A DNA stretch of 64,000 bases from Streptomyces sp. NBC_00344 (GTDB lineage Bacteria; Actinomycetota; Actinomycetes; Streptomycetales; Streptomycetaceae), in assembly GCF_036088315.1 (NCBI RefSeq), contig NZ_CP107996.1, forward strand, positions 372,001-436,000. Reading direction: 5' to 3'. Shown here in pieces: positions 50,185-59,742 of this stretch. The notes beneath the pieces are model-generated. The model saw only the letters and a program-made list of their open reading frames with translations. It was not told the DNA's origin and ran no database searches. The translations under genes and the position numbers were made by a program. Position 1 is the stretch's first letter. Every line of letters starts with the position of its first letter.

Positions 50185-50334
50185 GTTGCCTCCAAGCGCC
50201 AACGGATCCGCGCGCGTGCATGCCACTGCCCCTCTTCCGGTATACGCCACACGGGGCAGGACGGCCTTTCGAGCAGTTCACGGCGCCGACGGATGAACAC
50301 GCGGGCGGCTTCGCCCGGCCCCGCCGCGGTGGGG

Positions 50335-50784
50335 TTACTGCGGCCTCGCCGTGTGATCCGGGTGGTGACGGGTGCGCCGGGCCTCCTTCATCTCCGCCTC
50401 ATGGAGATGCTCCCGGCCGTCGGCGAGGTCCGTTCTGACGCGTTCCTCCGTAGCCGCGAAAGGCCGGTAGTAGGTCGCGTTGTACTCCTCCATGATCTGG
50501 AAGGTCCACCGGCCGGGGATGACGTTACGGCCCACCATCTCGTGTTCCACCAGGTCGGCCTGTTCACGGTGACCGGCGGCCCGCAGCTGCTCCACGGCTC
50601 TGCCCAGGGTGAGATCGGCGCCGCCGGTCAGCTGATGGAAGGCGTAGAGATGGCCCCGGGCCCGCTCGACGGTCTCCAGGGCCTCCGACAGTGTTCCCAG
50701 TGCTTCGACGGTCGCGTCGCTCACACCGGCGGGGCGGAGGTGGGCCCGATCGGGGCTGTCGTGTGCCGACTGCTCATCGCTCAT
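50335..50784 (-). CDS. Conserved hypothetical helical protein
   Basis: The ATG at 50784 follows GGGGAAC. The 149-residue protein is mainly helical: VEALGTLSEALETVERARGH, LYAFHQLTGGADLTLG, EQADLVEHEMVGRNVIPGRW and FQIMEEYNATYYRPF. It ends with a charged His-rich tail. It resembles a family of actinobacterial proteins of unknown function; conserved His, Glu and Tyr residues could bind metal or a ligand, but no clear motif is seen. Confidence 0.7.
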   Translation of the reverse strand: MSDEQSAHDSPDRAHLRPAGVSDATVEALGTLSEALETVERARGHLYAFHQLTGGADLTLGRAVEQLRAAGHREQADLVEHEMVGRNVIPGRWTFQIMEEYNATYYRPFAATEERVRTDLADGREHLHEAEMKEARRTRHHPDHTARPQ

Positions 50785-51385
50785 GTTCCCCTATCTGCCC
50801 CCGGCTGCCTCGCGTGTCACTCACCGGGCGCACCTGGGTAACACCTCACCCGAACGGCTGCCCCCGCCCGCTGTCCCCGTCTCGCACCATCACGCGATGG
50901 CGAATGAATCAACGCCTCTGTCTCCGCACGGGTATCGGCAACCACCGCTGACTTCGCGTACGTGGGTATGCGGACGAGCACGGTCGGAGATCCCTCACTG
51001 CGGACGGCTCTGCGGCGTATCAGAGGGTTCGATCCCGCCCCGTGGACAGTGGATGAGGCCGGCGGAGCGTCTGCTCCGTACCCACGTACGGATGAACGGC
51101 GGACCACACCATGTTGTCGCTGCCCCAGCGCCGGTACACCGTGTGAGCAACCGCACGGCCCGCATCCCAGAAGCCCTCGGGGGCGCGAACAACGGTGCTT
51201 TTTGCGCCGATGCCCACACCCAGGAGACGTGTTGGCCGACTGCCACCTCAACATGTCCTGGCACGGCAGCCGTAGACTGTCCTGAAATCAGCTTCACACG
51301 TCACGGTGAACACCGTTGAAGGCGGAGACGGCGGCCGTTCCGATCGGCCGTACGGCGCCGAATCCCACAGACGAAGGGTGAACCC
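50785..51385. other. Gene-free stretch, about 600 bp
   Basis: Several short frames cross this region but none has a known domain. A minus-strand frame at 51217-51020 (65 residues, with GFWDAGRAVAHTVYRRWG) has a protein-like look without a recognised relative or a good start site. The 3' end should hold the promoter of the histone-H1-like gene; no consensus pair was found. Confidence 0.45.
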
Positions 51386-52072
51386 ATGTCAGTCAACTCT
51401 CCCGACCACACGCTGAAGTCGCAGTACCACGCGCAGGTGACCGCGGACCTGGAATCCAACAGCCAGGAGCAGGAGCGCATCACCACTGAAGTAGCGGCTC
51501 TCAAGGAGCAGTTGACCGCTCTCGAACTCGACCACGCACTCCTGACCAACATGCAGCAGGCACTGGCGACTTCCGAGGCGGGTACGGGTTCTTCCTCGAG
51601 CGGAGCAGCTCGCACCGCGGGCGCGGCCGCTCCATCGGTGCCGCGCCCCCGGAACGTCAAGAAGCCGGCACGCACGGCCGCTGCGGCCGGAACATCGCAG
51701 AAGTCGTCGCGCAAGGCATCCGAGAAGACATCGGAGAAGGCACCCGCCAAGACATCGGCGAAGACATCGTCGAAGAGCAGCACCACCCACGCCTCCCGGA
51801 ACGGCGCCCCGACCCTGCGCGATCTCGTCAGCGATCAGCTGGCCCAGCAGAAGGAGCCCCGCTCCGCCTCCGAGGTCACGACCGCCCTGACCCAGGCACA
51901 CCCGCAGCGGAAGGTGGGTGCCACGGTAGTGCGCAACACTCTCGAAGCGCTGGTCGCCAAGGGACAGGCACTCCGTTCAAAGCAGCAGAACTCCGTTTTC
52001 TACTCCGCTACCAGCGCCACCAAGTCGAACACTTCGGACAGCGCCGCCGCGTCCGCCCCTGCCACCGCCTGA
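51386..52072 (+). CDS. Histone-H1-like Lys/Ala/Ser-rich protein with winged-helix end
   Basis: The ATG at 51386 follows AAGGGTG. The 228-residue protein has three parts. Residues 1-60 are a predicted coiled coil (LESNSQEQERITTEVAALKE, then QLTALELDHALLTNMQQAL). About 65-140 form a disordered tail of KASEKTSEKAPAKTSAKTSS type, like histone H1 tails. About 145-210 form a small helical domain (LRDLVSDQLAQQKEPRSASE, VGATVVRNTLEALVAKGQAL) that resembles a winged helix. A nucleoid or gene-regulatory role is likely from composition; the family is conserved in Streptomyces but little studied. Confidence 0.75.
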   Translation: MSVNSPDHTLKSQYHAQVTADLESNSQEQERITTEVAALKEQLTALELDHALLTNMQQALATSEAGTGSSSSGAARTAGAAAPSVPRPRNVKKPARTAAAAGTSQKSSRKASEKTSEKAPAKTSAKTSSKSSTTHASRNGAPTLRDLVSDQLAQQKEPRSASEVTTALTQAHPQRKVGATVVRNTLEALVAKGQALRSKQQNSVFYSATSATKSNTSDSAAASAPATA

Positions 52073-52345
52073 TCCGGCGGGCCACGGCAACACACACTTC
52101 TTTCGGCCGGTCGGTCGGGCGGGCCGGGATGGCACACGGCTTCGCTCAACGTCCCACCGTGCCCGGACATAACGGGCGCGGGCGCGGTGGGAACGGCCTC
52201 CGGCCGTCCTGGCCACGGTCTCCACGGGTACGGGGCCACACCACTCGCACACCGCACCGCCGGGCAACGAGGCAACACTCACCCTCGGCGGCCCGTTCGT
52301 ACAGGTCCACCGGGCGGGCGGTGCCCGGGCCCAGCAGGCCTGCGT

Positions 52346-53578
52346 TCAGAGCTCGACCCGTGACCTGACGGCATCCGTGGTGCCACGCAGCCGGCGTGCC
52401 AGGGCGGCCAGTTGCGGATGCCGTTCGCCCAGTGCCACGGACCGGACGGTGAGTTCCTCGGTGAGGCGCTCGGTGCGCTTGTCCACGTCGAGTTCGTCCA
52501 GAATGCGCTCGGCCTCTGTCAGCAGGGCGCCGTGCAGTTGCCACTGGTCGGGGTACTTGTGCACGTTCTGCAACAGCAGATGCGCCACCCGGTCGCGCGT
52601 TGCGTGCCCATCGGCCAGGGCCTCTGTCAGCCGGGCCTCTGCCTCCTCGGCACTGGCAGCGACCGGCGTGGTGATCAGCACCGCGAAACTCTCGATGGCG
52701 TCGGCGAGCTGCCCCAGCAGTTCCTTGATCTCCGCCGCCACCTCCGCCGGGAAGAGCGGCTCCCCGGTCCGCGCCTTCGACAGGTCGGTCATCGTACGGG
52801 TGACCACCCGCAGCACCACGGCGCAGATCTCCAGGGTGTCCAGGCCCGTGCGCAGAACGACCCGTGACAGCAGCCCCTGCCTGACACGGGGGTTGAGCCG
52901 CAGGCTCTCCTCCGCCTGGCGCAGCGAGGCGTCCACATCGGCGATGTCGTGGTCGAGCCGCCGGGCCTCGTGCAACCGAGCGGCGGCATGCGCGACCGAG
53001 ATGCGGCTGCCGACGTCCTCCCCCATCTCGCGGAACATCCGGCCCATGTCGCGGGCCAGCCCCTCGATCGATGCCCCGGCCGGCTGGACCCACACGGGTG
53101 GCGCGAAGAACAGATTGAACAACAGGCCCACACCGGCGCCGATCAGGGTTTCCAGGACCCGGTTCCACGCCATCGACGCGACCTGGGAGACCCCCAGGAC
53201 GAGCATGGCGCTGATCGCGACCTCGGGCACGAACTCGTTCACCCGTACCAGGCGTCCCACGATCAGCGCCGTGAAGATCGTCAGACCGAGGCTCCACCAG
53301 GTCAGTCCCACCAGGGAGCTGAACGCACTGGCGATGAGCACTCCCACGATGACGGCGTTCACCCGCCGCATGCCGGTGGTGAGCGTGGCATAGAGCGTCA
53401 CCTGGACGACCAGCAGAGCGGTCAGCGGCGCGGTGAGCGGGGCAGGATGTTGCGGCAGGATCAGCAGTGCGATCACGAAGGAGATGACAGCAGCCGTGGT
53501 GGAACGCAGTGTCTGCGCCGCTACCGGCTCGGCGGTCCTGCGAACGAGCTTGACCACAGGTGCGGGTACTTCAGGCAT
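52346..53578 (-). CDS. FUSC/ArAE-type membrane protein with long cytoplasmic domain
   Basis: The ATG at 53578 opens a 410-residue protein. Residues 20-170 contain about six membrane helices (STTAAVISFVIALLILPQ, LLVVQVTLYATLT, VAISAMLVLGVSQVA, LIGAGVGLLFNLFFAP), the FUSC or aromatic-acid-exporter pattern. The remaining 240 residues are cytoplasmic and helical. It is half the size of the two-unit FUSC proteins of proteobacteria, and this form is common in Streptomyces. Export of aromatic acids is assumed for the family but not shown here. Confidence 0.82.
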   Translation of the reverse strand: MPEVPAPVVKLVRRTAEPVAAQTLRSTTAAVISFVIALLILPQHPAPLTAPLTALLVVQVTLYATLTTGMRRVNAVIVGVLIASAFSSLVGLTWWSLGLTIFTALIVGRLVRVNEFVPEVAISAMLVLGVSQVASMAWNRVLETLIGAGVGLLFNLFFAPPVWVQPAGASIEGLARDMGRMFREMGEDVGSRISVAHAAARLHEARRLDHDIADVDASLRQAEESLRLNPRVRQGLLSRVVLRTGLDTLEICAVVLRVVTRTMTDLSKARTGEPLFPAEVAAEIKELLGQLADAIESFAVLITTPVAASAEEAEARLTEALADGHATRDRVAHLLLQNVHKYPDQWQLHGALLTEAERILDELDVDKRTERLTEELTVRSVALGERHPQLAALARRLRGTTDAVRSRVEL

Positions 53579-54373
53579 CCGCCTACCCCTTCCCGGGCGC
53601 GCGGATCGGTGCGCCTGCCGGGGAGCGGCGGTTTCCGACCGTCCACCGGCGGCAGCGGACCGGCGGGCGACCCGGTTGCAACATACCCGCAGCCGCGCTC
53701 AACCGCGCCCTGCGGCACGTGCGACACAGGCGTCGGCCACCTTGCCGTCGAGGGCAGCGCGTACCGGTGCCGCGGTGGTTCCGGGCCCTCAGCAGGCAGG
53801 CCGGCACCAGAAGCCGGCAGAGCGGCTGAGGCGTACCACGGAGCCGGATGTCCGCCCCCGCGGCGAACGGGCGGCCGTGGCCGGCCGGCAGCACCCGGAC
53901 AGTGTCACGGTCGTCAGGCATCGCTTCGCCCACCGGGCCTGATCAGATCCATGTTCACGCTGAGCTTTCCGGAGCGGGTGTGCCCGGGCGGGCGGCCCGG
54001 GCTGCGATCGGGAACCACGGGTCGGGCCGCAGGCGGGAGGAACGTCTCCCAGCCAACCACCGGAGGAACCGGCAGGCGCGGTGAAGTGACCCGTACGGGA
54101 GGTGCGGCCGCCGGCCGCCCGTGGCTCACCTGAGCCACGGACTGCCGGGGCGAGCGATGCGGCCCTGGTCTCGTACAGCTACGGCCAGGTGCCGTGGAGC
54201 AGTGTCGAGAGGCCCAGGCAGTGAGGGATCGGCCCTTGCATGTTCTATGCCATATCTCATAAGTTACCGACAGGTAGTTCACGTGGGTGAGCTTCACCCG
54301 ACCGTGCCAGGAAGGCCACCGGTATGCCCGTCCACACTCGCCTCGTACAGGCCCTCCCAGGGACGGCGCACAC
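53579..54373. other. Gene-free stretch, 795 bp, with a TetR-type operator near the right end
   Basis: No frame has a recognisable domain or a good start. The region is between the start of the FUSC-like gene (minus) and the TetR gene (plus), so both promoters are expected. The only clear site is a short palindrome at 54265-54276. Much of the middle part is very GC-rich without clear structure and may be decayed coding sequence. Confidence 0.45.
54265..54276. promoter_or_regulatory. TACC-GACA-GGTA palindrome, candidate TetR operator
   Basis: TACCGACAGGTA is a perfect 4+4 palindrome with a 4-base centre, 97 bases before the TetR start. Just upstream TTGCAT and TAAGTT are 18 bases apart and could be a promoter whose -10 overlaps the site. 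The arrangement suggests autorepression of the TetR/enoyl-CoA hydratase operon. Confidence 0.5.
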
Positions 54374-55018
54374 GTGAGCCCCCGCAAGAGCGACAGCCGC
54401 GAGCGGATGATCCTCAGTGCCGCCGCACTGTTGCGCGAGTACGGGGCCGGCGCCACCAGTATCGACCGTGTGCTGGAGCACAGCGGTGCGCCCCGCGGCT
54501 CGGTGTACCACCACTTTCCCGGCGGGCGGGCACAGCTGATCGACGAAGCGGTGGCGCTCGCCGGTGACTTCATCGCCGGCCTGATCGACGCGGCCATGCA
54601 GGCCGACGGCCCGGTGCAGGCTGTCGACGCGTTCTTCGCGCTGTGGCGCGAGCGGCTCGTAGAGAGCGGCTTCCGGTCCGGCTGCCCGATCGTGGCGGTG
54701 GCCGTGGAGACCAACGACGACGCCCCGCAGCTGGTCCGCTCCGCCGCCACCGTCTTCGCCCGCTGGCAGGAGGCGCTCGCGGGCCTTTTCGTCCGGCACG
54801 GTCTGCCTGAGCAGCGGGGCAAGAGGCTGGCCGCGTTCGTCATCGCCGCCGTCGAAGGCGCAGTGATCATGTGCCGTGCGGAGCAGAGCACCGCTCCACT
54901 GGATGCAGCCGCCGCCGAGATCCACGACTTGCTGCTCCATGCGCTGCGGGACCTGCCCCAGTCGGTCCTGAACCAAGGCTCTGACCATCCCACCACCCCC
55001 CACCCAGCCCATCATTGA
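54374..55018 (+). CDS. TetR/AcrR family regulator
   Basis: The GTG at 54374 begins right at the domain (MSPRKSDSRERMILSAAAL); AGGGACGG precedes it. The 214-residue protein has a TetR helix-turn-helix, GAGATSIDRVLEHSGAPRGS followed by VYHHFPGGRAQLI, and a C-terminal ligand-binding domain with conserved SGCPIVAVAVE. This pattern is the LmrA/YxaF-like TetR branch. It is 10 bases from the enoyl-CoA hydratase gene, so both share a transcript. An acyl-CoA-like ligand is a reasonable inference. Confidence 0.9.
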   Translation: MSPRKSDSRERMILSAAALLREYGAGATSIDRVLEHSGAPRGSVYHHFPGGRAQLIDEAVALAGDFIAGLIDAAMQADGPVQAVDAFFALWRERLVESGFRSGCPIVAVAVETNDDAPQLVRSAATVFARWQEALAGLFVRHGLPEQRGKRLAAFVIAAVEGAVIMCRAEQSTAPLDAAAAEIHDLLLHALRDLPQSVLNQGSDHPTTPHPAHH

Positions 55019-55028
55019 GGGAGCCGAT

Positions 55029-55700
55029 ATGCCCACGCTCGACCGTCAGGACAACGTCTTCGTTATCGACCTCGGAGACGGGGAAAACCGTTTCCACCCC
55101 GACTGGCTCACCGCCGTCGGCGCGGCGCTGGACGAGGTGGAGAAGGCCGAAGGGCCCCGGGCCCTGGTGACCACCGCGACGGGGAAGTTCTACTCCAACG
55201 GCCTGGACCTGGACTGGCTGTTCGCCCATGCCGACCAGCACCAGGACTACGTCGTCTCGGTCCACGCACTGTTCGCGCGGATACTCTCGCTGCCGGTGAT
55301 CACCGTGGCCGCCCTGCAGGGGCACACCTTCGCCGCTGGCGCGATGTTCTCCCTCGCCCACGACTTCCGCGTCATGCGCTCCGACCGCGGCTACTGGTGC
55401 CTGCCCGAGGCGGACATCAACATCCCCTTCACTCCCGGGATGTCCGCCCTCATCCAGGCCCGGCTGGCCCCGCAGACCGCGCACCGGGCCATGCTCACCG
55501 CCCACCGCTACGGCGGCACCGACGCCGAAGCGGCCGGCATCGTCGACCAGGCGGTCGCCGAAGACGCCGTCCGCACCGCCGCCGTCGAACTCGCCCAGGC
55601 CCAGGTGAACAAGGCCGGAGACACCCTCGGCACCATCAAGGCCCGCATGTACGCGCCTGCCCTTGCCACCCTGCGCGACACCGCCAACCCCCTCGGCTGA
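55029..55700 (+). CDS. Enoyl-CoA hydratase/isomerase family protein
   Basis: The 223-residue product follows GAGGGAG. It is a crotonase-fold enzyme with the oxyanion-hole segments KFYSNGLDLDW and LQGHTFAAGAMFSLAHD, and a conserved glutamate in CLPEADINIPFTPG. The short length and the single retained glutamate fit delta3,delta2-enoyl-CoA isomerases better than hydratases. It lies in an operon with the TetR gene and is followed by the remnant of a thioesterase gene. Substrate unknown. Confidence 0.87.
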   Translation: MPTLDRQDNVFVIDLGDGENRFHPDWLTAVGAALDEVEKAEGPRALVTTATGKFYSNGLDLDWLFAHADQHQDYVVSVHALFARILSLPVITVAALQGHTFAAGAMFSLAHDFRVMRSDRGYWCLPEADINIPFTPGMSALIQARLAPQTAHRAMLTAHRYGGTDAEAAGIVDQAVAEDAVRTAAVELAQAQVNKAGDTLGTIKARMYAPALATLRDTANPLG

Positions 55701-55740
55701 CACCGCCGTACGCAGGACGACCCGGCTGCACCGGTGGTTG

Positions 55741-55925
55741 GTGAACCACATCCGGGCCGCAGGGACCGACGGACGCACGCTCACCGCCGAGGGCGCCGTC
55801 ATCCACGGCGGCCGCCGCACCCGCCGCAGCCGAAGGCAAAGTCCTCGACGAGCGCGGAAGACTGGTCGCACACGCCACCACCACCTGCCTGGTTCTCCAC
55901 CCCGGCAGCTGCCCCCCCCAGCAGC
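55741..55925 (+). pseudogene. Remnant of a PaaI-family acyl-CoA thioesterase
   Basis: Two adjacent frames together encode the C-terminal half of a hotdog-fold thioesterase. From 55741 one frame reads VNHIRAAGTDGRTLTAEGAV then IHGGRRT. After a +1 shift near 55820 the next frame reads AEGKVLDERGRLVAHATTTC then LVL. The usual family end is AxGxVxDxxGxLVAHATxTCLV. The N-terminal half with the catalytic region is missing, and no start codon or ribosome site is present. It starts 41 bases after the enoyl-CoA hydratase stop, so it was probably the next gene of that operon. Confidence 0.65.
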
Positions 55926-56052
55926 TGTCACAGATTCGACGAGACAGCGCGGGAGGGGAAACGGGGACCAGGTGGATCATGAAGCGCTACACGCCACCCG
56001 GCCGTAGCCGTACGAGAAGAGGGCCGATGCAGCTGCGGCCGGTGTCCGTGCC

Positions 56053-56706
56053 TCAGTTGTCGGCCCATGACAGCTCCCCGGTCAGCAGCTCCGCGCCGGT
56101 CCTCACCCTGACGTCGGCCGGGCTCACCCCTGGGGCGGTCCCGACCAGGCGAAGTCCTTCCGGGGTGACGTCGATGAGCGCGAGGTCGGTGACTATCCGG
56201 TCCACCACGCGCCTGCCGGTGGCAGGCAGGGTGAGCTCCTCGACGATCTTCGGGGAGCCGTCCCGGGCCGTGTGCTCCATCACGACGATCAGCCGGCCCG
56301 CGCCATGCACCAGGTCCATGGCCCCGCCCATGCCTTTGACCATCTTCCCCGGGACCGTCCAGTTCGCCAGATCTCCGCGGGCCGACACCTGCATACCGCC
56401 CAGCACGGACACATCGATGCGGCCGGCCCGGACCATGCCGAAGGAGAACGCCGAATCGAAGTACGCGGCACCTGGGTTGACGGTCACGGTCTCCTTCCCG
56501 GCATTGATCACATCGGCATGTTCCTCGCCGGCACGAGGGTAGGGGCCGACACCCAGGATGCCGTTCTCGGAGTGCAGCACCACCTGGATACCTGCGGGAA
56601 GATGGCCGGGGATGAGCGTGGGCAGTCCGATGCCGAGATTGACGTACTCGCCGTCGCGCAGCTCCCGGGCGGCGCGGGCAGCGAGCTGGTTTCGGTCGAA
56701 CGGCAT
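56053..56706 (-). CDS. 3-oxoacid CoA-transferase subunit B
   Basis: The 217-residue protein has the beta-subunit motifs of SCOT-type CoA transferases: [20 protein letters not shown], the catalytic glutamate in [43 protein letters not shown] and [14 protein letters not shown]. It transfers CoA from succinyl-CoA or acetyl-CoA to a 3-oxoacid. It begins 2 bases after the alpha-subunit gene, so the pair is co-translated. Which acid is used cannot be told; 3-oxoadipate and acetoacetate are both possible. Confidence 0.93.
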   Translation of the reverse strand: MPFDRNQLAARAARELRDGEYVNLGIGLPTLIPGHLPAGIQVVLHSENGILGVGPYPRAGEEHADVINAGKETVTVNPGAAYFDSAFSFGMVRAGRIDVSVLGGMQVSARGDLANWTVPGKMVKGMGGAMDLVHGAGRLIVVMEHTARDGSPKIVEELTLPATGRRVVDRIVTDLALIDVTPEGLRLVGTAPGVSPADVRVRTGAELLTGELSWADN

Positions 56707-56708
56707 GT

Positions 56709-57518
56709 TCAGTTCTCCTCGGACGAGGCGGGACGGACGGTGCGGCGCTCGATGCGCTTTTCGGACAGCGGGCCGGCCGCGACGACCCTGTCCACGTAGA
56801 CACCGGGCAAGTGCACGGAGTCCGGAGGGAGTTCACCGGCGTCGACGATGCGTTCGGCCTCCACCACGGTGACGCGGCCGGCCATGGCACAGAGCGGATT
56901 GAAGTTGCGGGCCGCGGCGTGGAAGACACAGTTGCCGTGCCGGTCCGCGACGGCCGCGCGAACCAGCCCGAAGTCCGCCACGATCGCCTCCTCCATGAGA
57001 TAACGGCGCTCCCCGAAGTCCCGGACCTCCTTCGCCGGAGAGGCCACGGCGACCGATCCATCGGCCTCGTACCGCCAGGGCAGACCGCCTTCCTCGACCA
57101 GGGTGCCCACCCCGGCCGGAGTGAAGAACGCCGGAATCCCGGCACCGCCCGCACGCAGCCGCTCGGCGAGGGTGCCCTGCGGGGTCAGTTCCACCTCGAG
57201 TTCACCGGACAGGTACTGCCGGGCGAACTCCTTGTTCTCCCCGACGTACGAGGACGTCATCCGGCGGATCCGGCCGGCGCTCAGCAGCAGCCCGAGGCCC
57301 CAGTCGTCGACGCCGCAGTTGTTGGACACCACGCTCAGCTGCGCGGTTCCGGCCGCGGCCAGTGCGCCGATCAGTGCCGACGGAATGCCGCACAGACCGA
57401 ATCCTCCCACCGCGAGCATGGCTCCGTCCGGGATGTCGGCCACCGCCGCGGCGGCCGAGCCGACCACCTTGTCGATGGCCCCGCGTCGTACGCCGGTACT
57501 CAGTTCGCCGCGCTTCAC
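56709..57518 (-). CDS. 3-oxoacid CoA-transferase subunit A
   Basis: The GTG at 57518 has GGAGG 7 bases upstream, better than the in-frame ATG at 57545. The 269-residue protein has the alpha-subunit motifs [73 protein letters not shown] and a C-terminal [11 protein letters not shown]. It forms the heteromeric CoA transferase with the next gene. It is transcribed divergently from the ABC importer operon, with about 190 bases between them. Confidence 0.93.
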   Translation of the reverse strand: MKRGELSTGVRRGAIDKVVGSAAAAVADIPDGAMLAVGGFGLCGIPSALIGALAAAGTAQLSVVSNNCGVDDWGLGLLLSAGRIRRMTSSYVGENKEFARQYLSGELEVELTPQGTLAERLRAGGAGIPAFFTPAGVGTLVEEGGLPWRYEADGSVAVASPAKEVRDFGERRYLMEEAIVADFGLVRAAVADRHGNCVFHAAARNFNPLCAMAGRVTVVEAERIVDAGELPPDSVHLPGVYVDRVVAAGPLSEKRIERRTVRPASSEEN

Positions 57519-57707
57519 TTTCCTGCCTCCCACTCGGCTGTCCATTCACCGGACACCCTTGCCGCAGCACACACCGCTCGCCATGTGCCCGGCGCACATG
57601 GCTCCTCGTAAAGATGCGGTGGCTGTCACCATGTCCGCTTCCCGGCACTGCTTCTACCGTTCGGGCCATCCATCACGGCGGACAGCAACATTCCAGGAGT
57701 CGCACAC

Positions 57708-58937
57708 ATGCCTCTCAGCCCCGCGGACATCGTCCGAAGCAGATATGCGCGCACGTTGTCGGCCTTCGCCGCAGGCATTGTGCTGGCCGGGTGCAGCGCG
57801 GCAGGCACCGCTGGGTCCAGTACATCGCACGGTGCGGGCCCCTCCGCAGTCAAGGTGGGTCTGGTGTACTCCCGCAGCGGACCGCTCGCGGCGTACGGCA
57901 AGCAGTACGAGGAAGGCTTCAGAGCGGGGCTCGACCATGCGACCCACCACACCGGCAAGGCGGCCGGTCACCGGATCGTGGTCACCGAACAGGATGACGC
58001 GGGCGACCCGGCGAAGGCAGTCTCGGAGGCGAAGACCCTGATCGGCAAGGGCTGCAGGATCCTGGCCGGCAGCACCGACTCGGGAGTGGCCCTGCAGATG
58101 GCGCCGCTGGCCGCGCAGAACGAGGTCCTGAACATCAGCGGCCCCGCGGCCACCGATGCGGTCACCGGCATCAACAAGTACACCTTCCGGTCGGGCAGGC
58201 AGTCCTACCAGGACATCCTGACCGCCGGGTCGCTGCTCGGTGACGCCAAGGGCAGGAAGGTGACGGTACTGGCCCAGAACTCGGCGTTCGGGCAGGCAAA
58301 CGTGGCTGCCGTCAAAACGGTTCTGGGCAAGCAGGGCGCCCACGTCGGTTCCGTGCTCGCTCCGCCGAGTGCCGGCGATCTCACACCCTTCGCGAGGCAG
58401 GTGAGATCCGGCAGGCCGGATCTGGTCTATGTCGCCTGGGCCGGAGCCAGTGCCCCCGCGCTGTGGACGGCTCTCGACCAGCAGGGCGTTCTGGATTCCA
58501 GCAAGGTGGTCACCGGGCTCGCGGGCACCGCGTCGTACCCCGTCTTCGGCTCCGCGGGCTCGAAGGTGTCCTTCCTCGCCCACTACTTCCCGGGGGCGGG
58601 CAAGAACACGGTGGAGACTGCCATGCTCGACGGCATCACCGAAGCGGGAGGAACACCGGACCTGTTCAGCCCGGACGGCTTCACCGCCGCCCAGATGATC
58701 GTGCACGCCATCGACTCCGGGAGCGCGACGGACACCACAGCGATGGCCACTGCGCTGGAGGGCTGGAGCTTCGAGGGCCCCAAGGGCCGTGAGCAGATCC
58801 GCGCCGCCGACCATGCCCTGCTCCAGCCGATGTTCACGGCCGGGCTGACCGGCAGCGGCGCCTCGGTCGAACCACGGCTGCTGACCACGGTGCCGAGGTC
58901 GGCCACCACTCCCCCGGCGAAGAAGCTGGCGGACTGA
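57708..58937 (+). CDS. ABC importer substrate-binding lipoprotein (branched-chain amino acid type)
   Basis: The ATG at 57708 follows CAGGAG with 8 bases of spacing. The 409-residue protein has a lipoprotein signal with lipobox LAGC (Cys29). The Leu/Ile/Val-binding protein fold has VKVGLVYSRSGPLAAYGKQY, VVTEQDDAGDPAKAVSEA, GSTDSGVALQMAPLA, KYTFRSGRQSYQD and LVYVAWAG. Such proteins bind amino acids, amides, urea or aromatic acids. The following four genes supply the complete importer. The adjacent CoA transferase hints at an organic acid as the ligand. Confidence 0.92.
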   Translation: MPLSPADIVRSRYARTLSAFAAGIVLAGCSAAGTAGSSTSHGAGPSAVKVGLVYSRSGPLAAYGKQYEEGFRAGLDHATHHTGKAAGHRIVVTEQDDAGDPAKAVSEAKTLIGKGCRILAGSTDSGVALQMAPLAAQNEVLNISGPAATDAVTGINKYTFRSGRQSYQDILTAGSLLGDAKGRKVTVLAQNSAFGQANVAAVKTVLGKQGAHVGSVLAPPSAGDLTPFARQVRSGRPDLVYVAWAGASAPALWTALDQQGVLDSSKVVTGLAGTASYPVFGSAGSKVSFLAHYFPGAGKNTVETAMLDGITEAGGTPDLFSPDGFTAAQMIVHAIDSGSATDTTAMATALEGWSFEGPKGREQIRAADHALLQPMFTAGLTGSGASVEPRLLTTVPRSATTPPAKKLAD

Positions 58938-58941
58938 TCCC

Positions 58942-59742
58942 GTGACCTCCCCCGCCACTTCACCACTGCGTGCGCCCGGGATGACGGATGCGAGCCCCGC
59001 CACCCCGGTACTGCGGCTTCGCGACATCGACTGGAGAGTCGGCGGTGCGACGATCATCGACGATGTCTCCCTAAATGTCCGCGAAGGCGAGTTCATCGCC
59101 TTCATCGGACCCAATGGCGCAGGAAAGACATCCCTGTTCAATCTGATCAGCGGGATCGCTCCGGTCTCCGGAGGCACCATCGAACTCGGCGGTACGGATA
59201 TCACGGCCCAGCCGGTGCACGAGCGTGCCCGGGCCGGTCTGGGCCGCACCTTCCAGACATCGAGCCTGTGGCCCGCGATGACCGTGGCCGGCCATGTGCG
59301 GCTCGCCGCCCAGGCGGCGGCCGGCGGATCGCTCCGCCTCTGGCATCGCGCCGCCGGCTTCGCGGACCAGGTGGGGCAGGTACTGGACCGTACGGGTCTC
59401 ACCCACCGCACCGACACGGTCGCGGGCGCCCTGTCCCACGGTGAGAAACGCAAGCTGGAACTGGCCGTACTGCTCGCGGGCGAGCCACGGTTGATGCTGC
59501 TGGACGAGCCAATGGCCGGTGTGAGCGCCGAGGAGGTGCCCGCGCTGACCGCACTGATCCGCTCGCTGCATCAGGACGAGGGCCGCACCGTGCTGATGAT
59601 CGAACACCATATGGACACGCTGCTGGGCCTGGCCGACCGGCTGGCGGTGATGCACCACGGCACCCTGCTGGCGGCCGGTACTCCGCAAACCGTGATGAAC
59701 GACCCCACTGTCCAAGAGGCCTACCTGGGGGAGGCGTTGTGA
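58942..59742 (+). CDS. ABC importer ATP-binding protein, LivG type
   Basis: The GTG at 58942 lies 4 bases after the lipoprotein stop; an ATG at 58981 is also possible. The 266-residue ATPase has Walker A GPNGAGKT, the Q-loop GLGRTFQTSSLWPAMTV, the signature LSHGEKRKLELAVLL, Walker B LMLLDEPMAG, and the LivG-type MIEHHMD. It energises the importer with the LivF-type partner that follows in a 4-base overlap. Confidence 0.93.
   Translation: MTSPATSPLRAPGMTDASPATPVLRLRDIDWRVGGATIIDDVSLNVREGEFIAFIGPNGAGKTSLFNLISGIAPVSGGTIELGGTDITAQPVHERARAGLGRTFQTSSLWPAMTVAGHVRLAAQAAAGGSLRLWHRAAGFADQVGQVLDRTGLTHRTDTVAGALSHGEKRKLELAVLLAGEPRLMLLDEPMAGVSAEEVPALTALIRSLHQDEGRTVLMIEHHMDTLLGLADRLAVMHHGTLLAAGTPQTVMNDPTVQEAYLGEAL

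Noticed and set aside
51020..51217. Minus-strand frame with GFWDAGRAVAHTVYRRWG
   Set aside because: It looks somewhat protein-like but has no known relative, no proper start site and no context, so it was left as intergenic.
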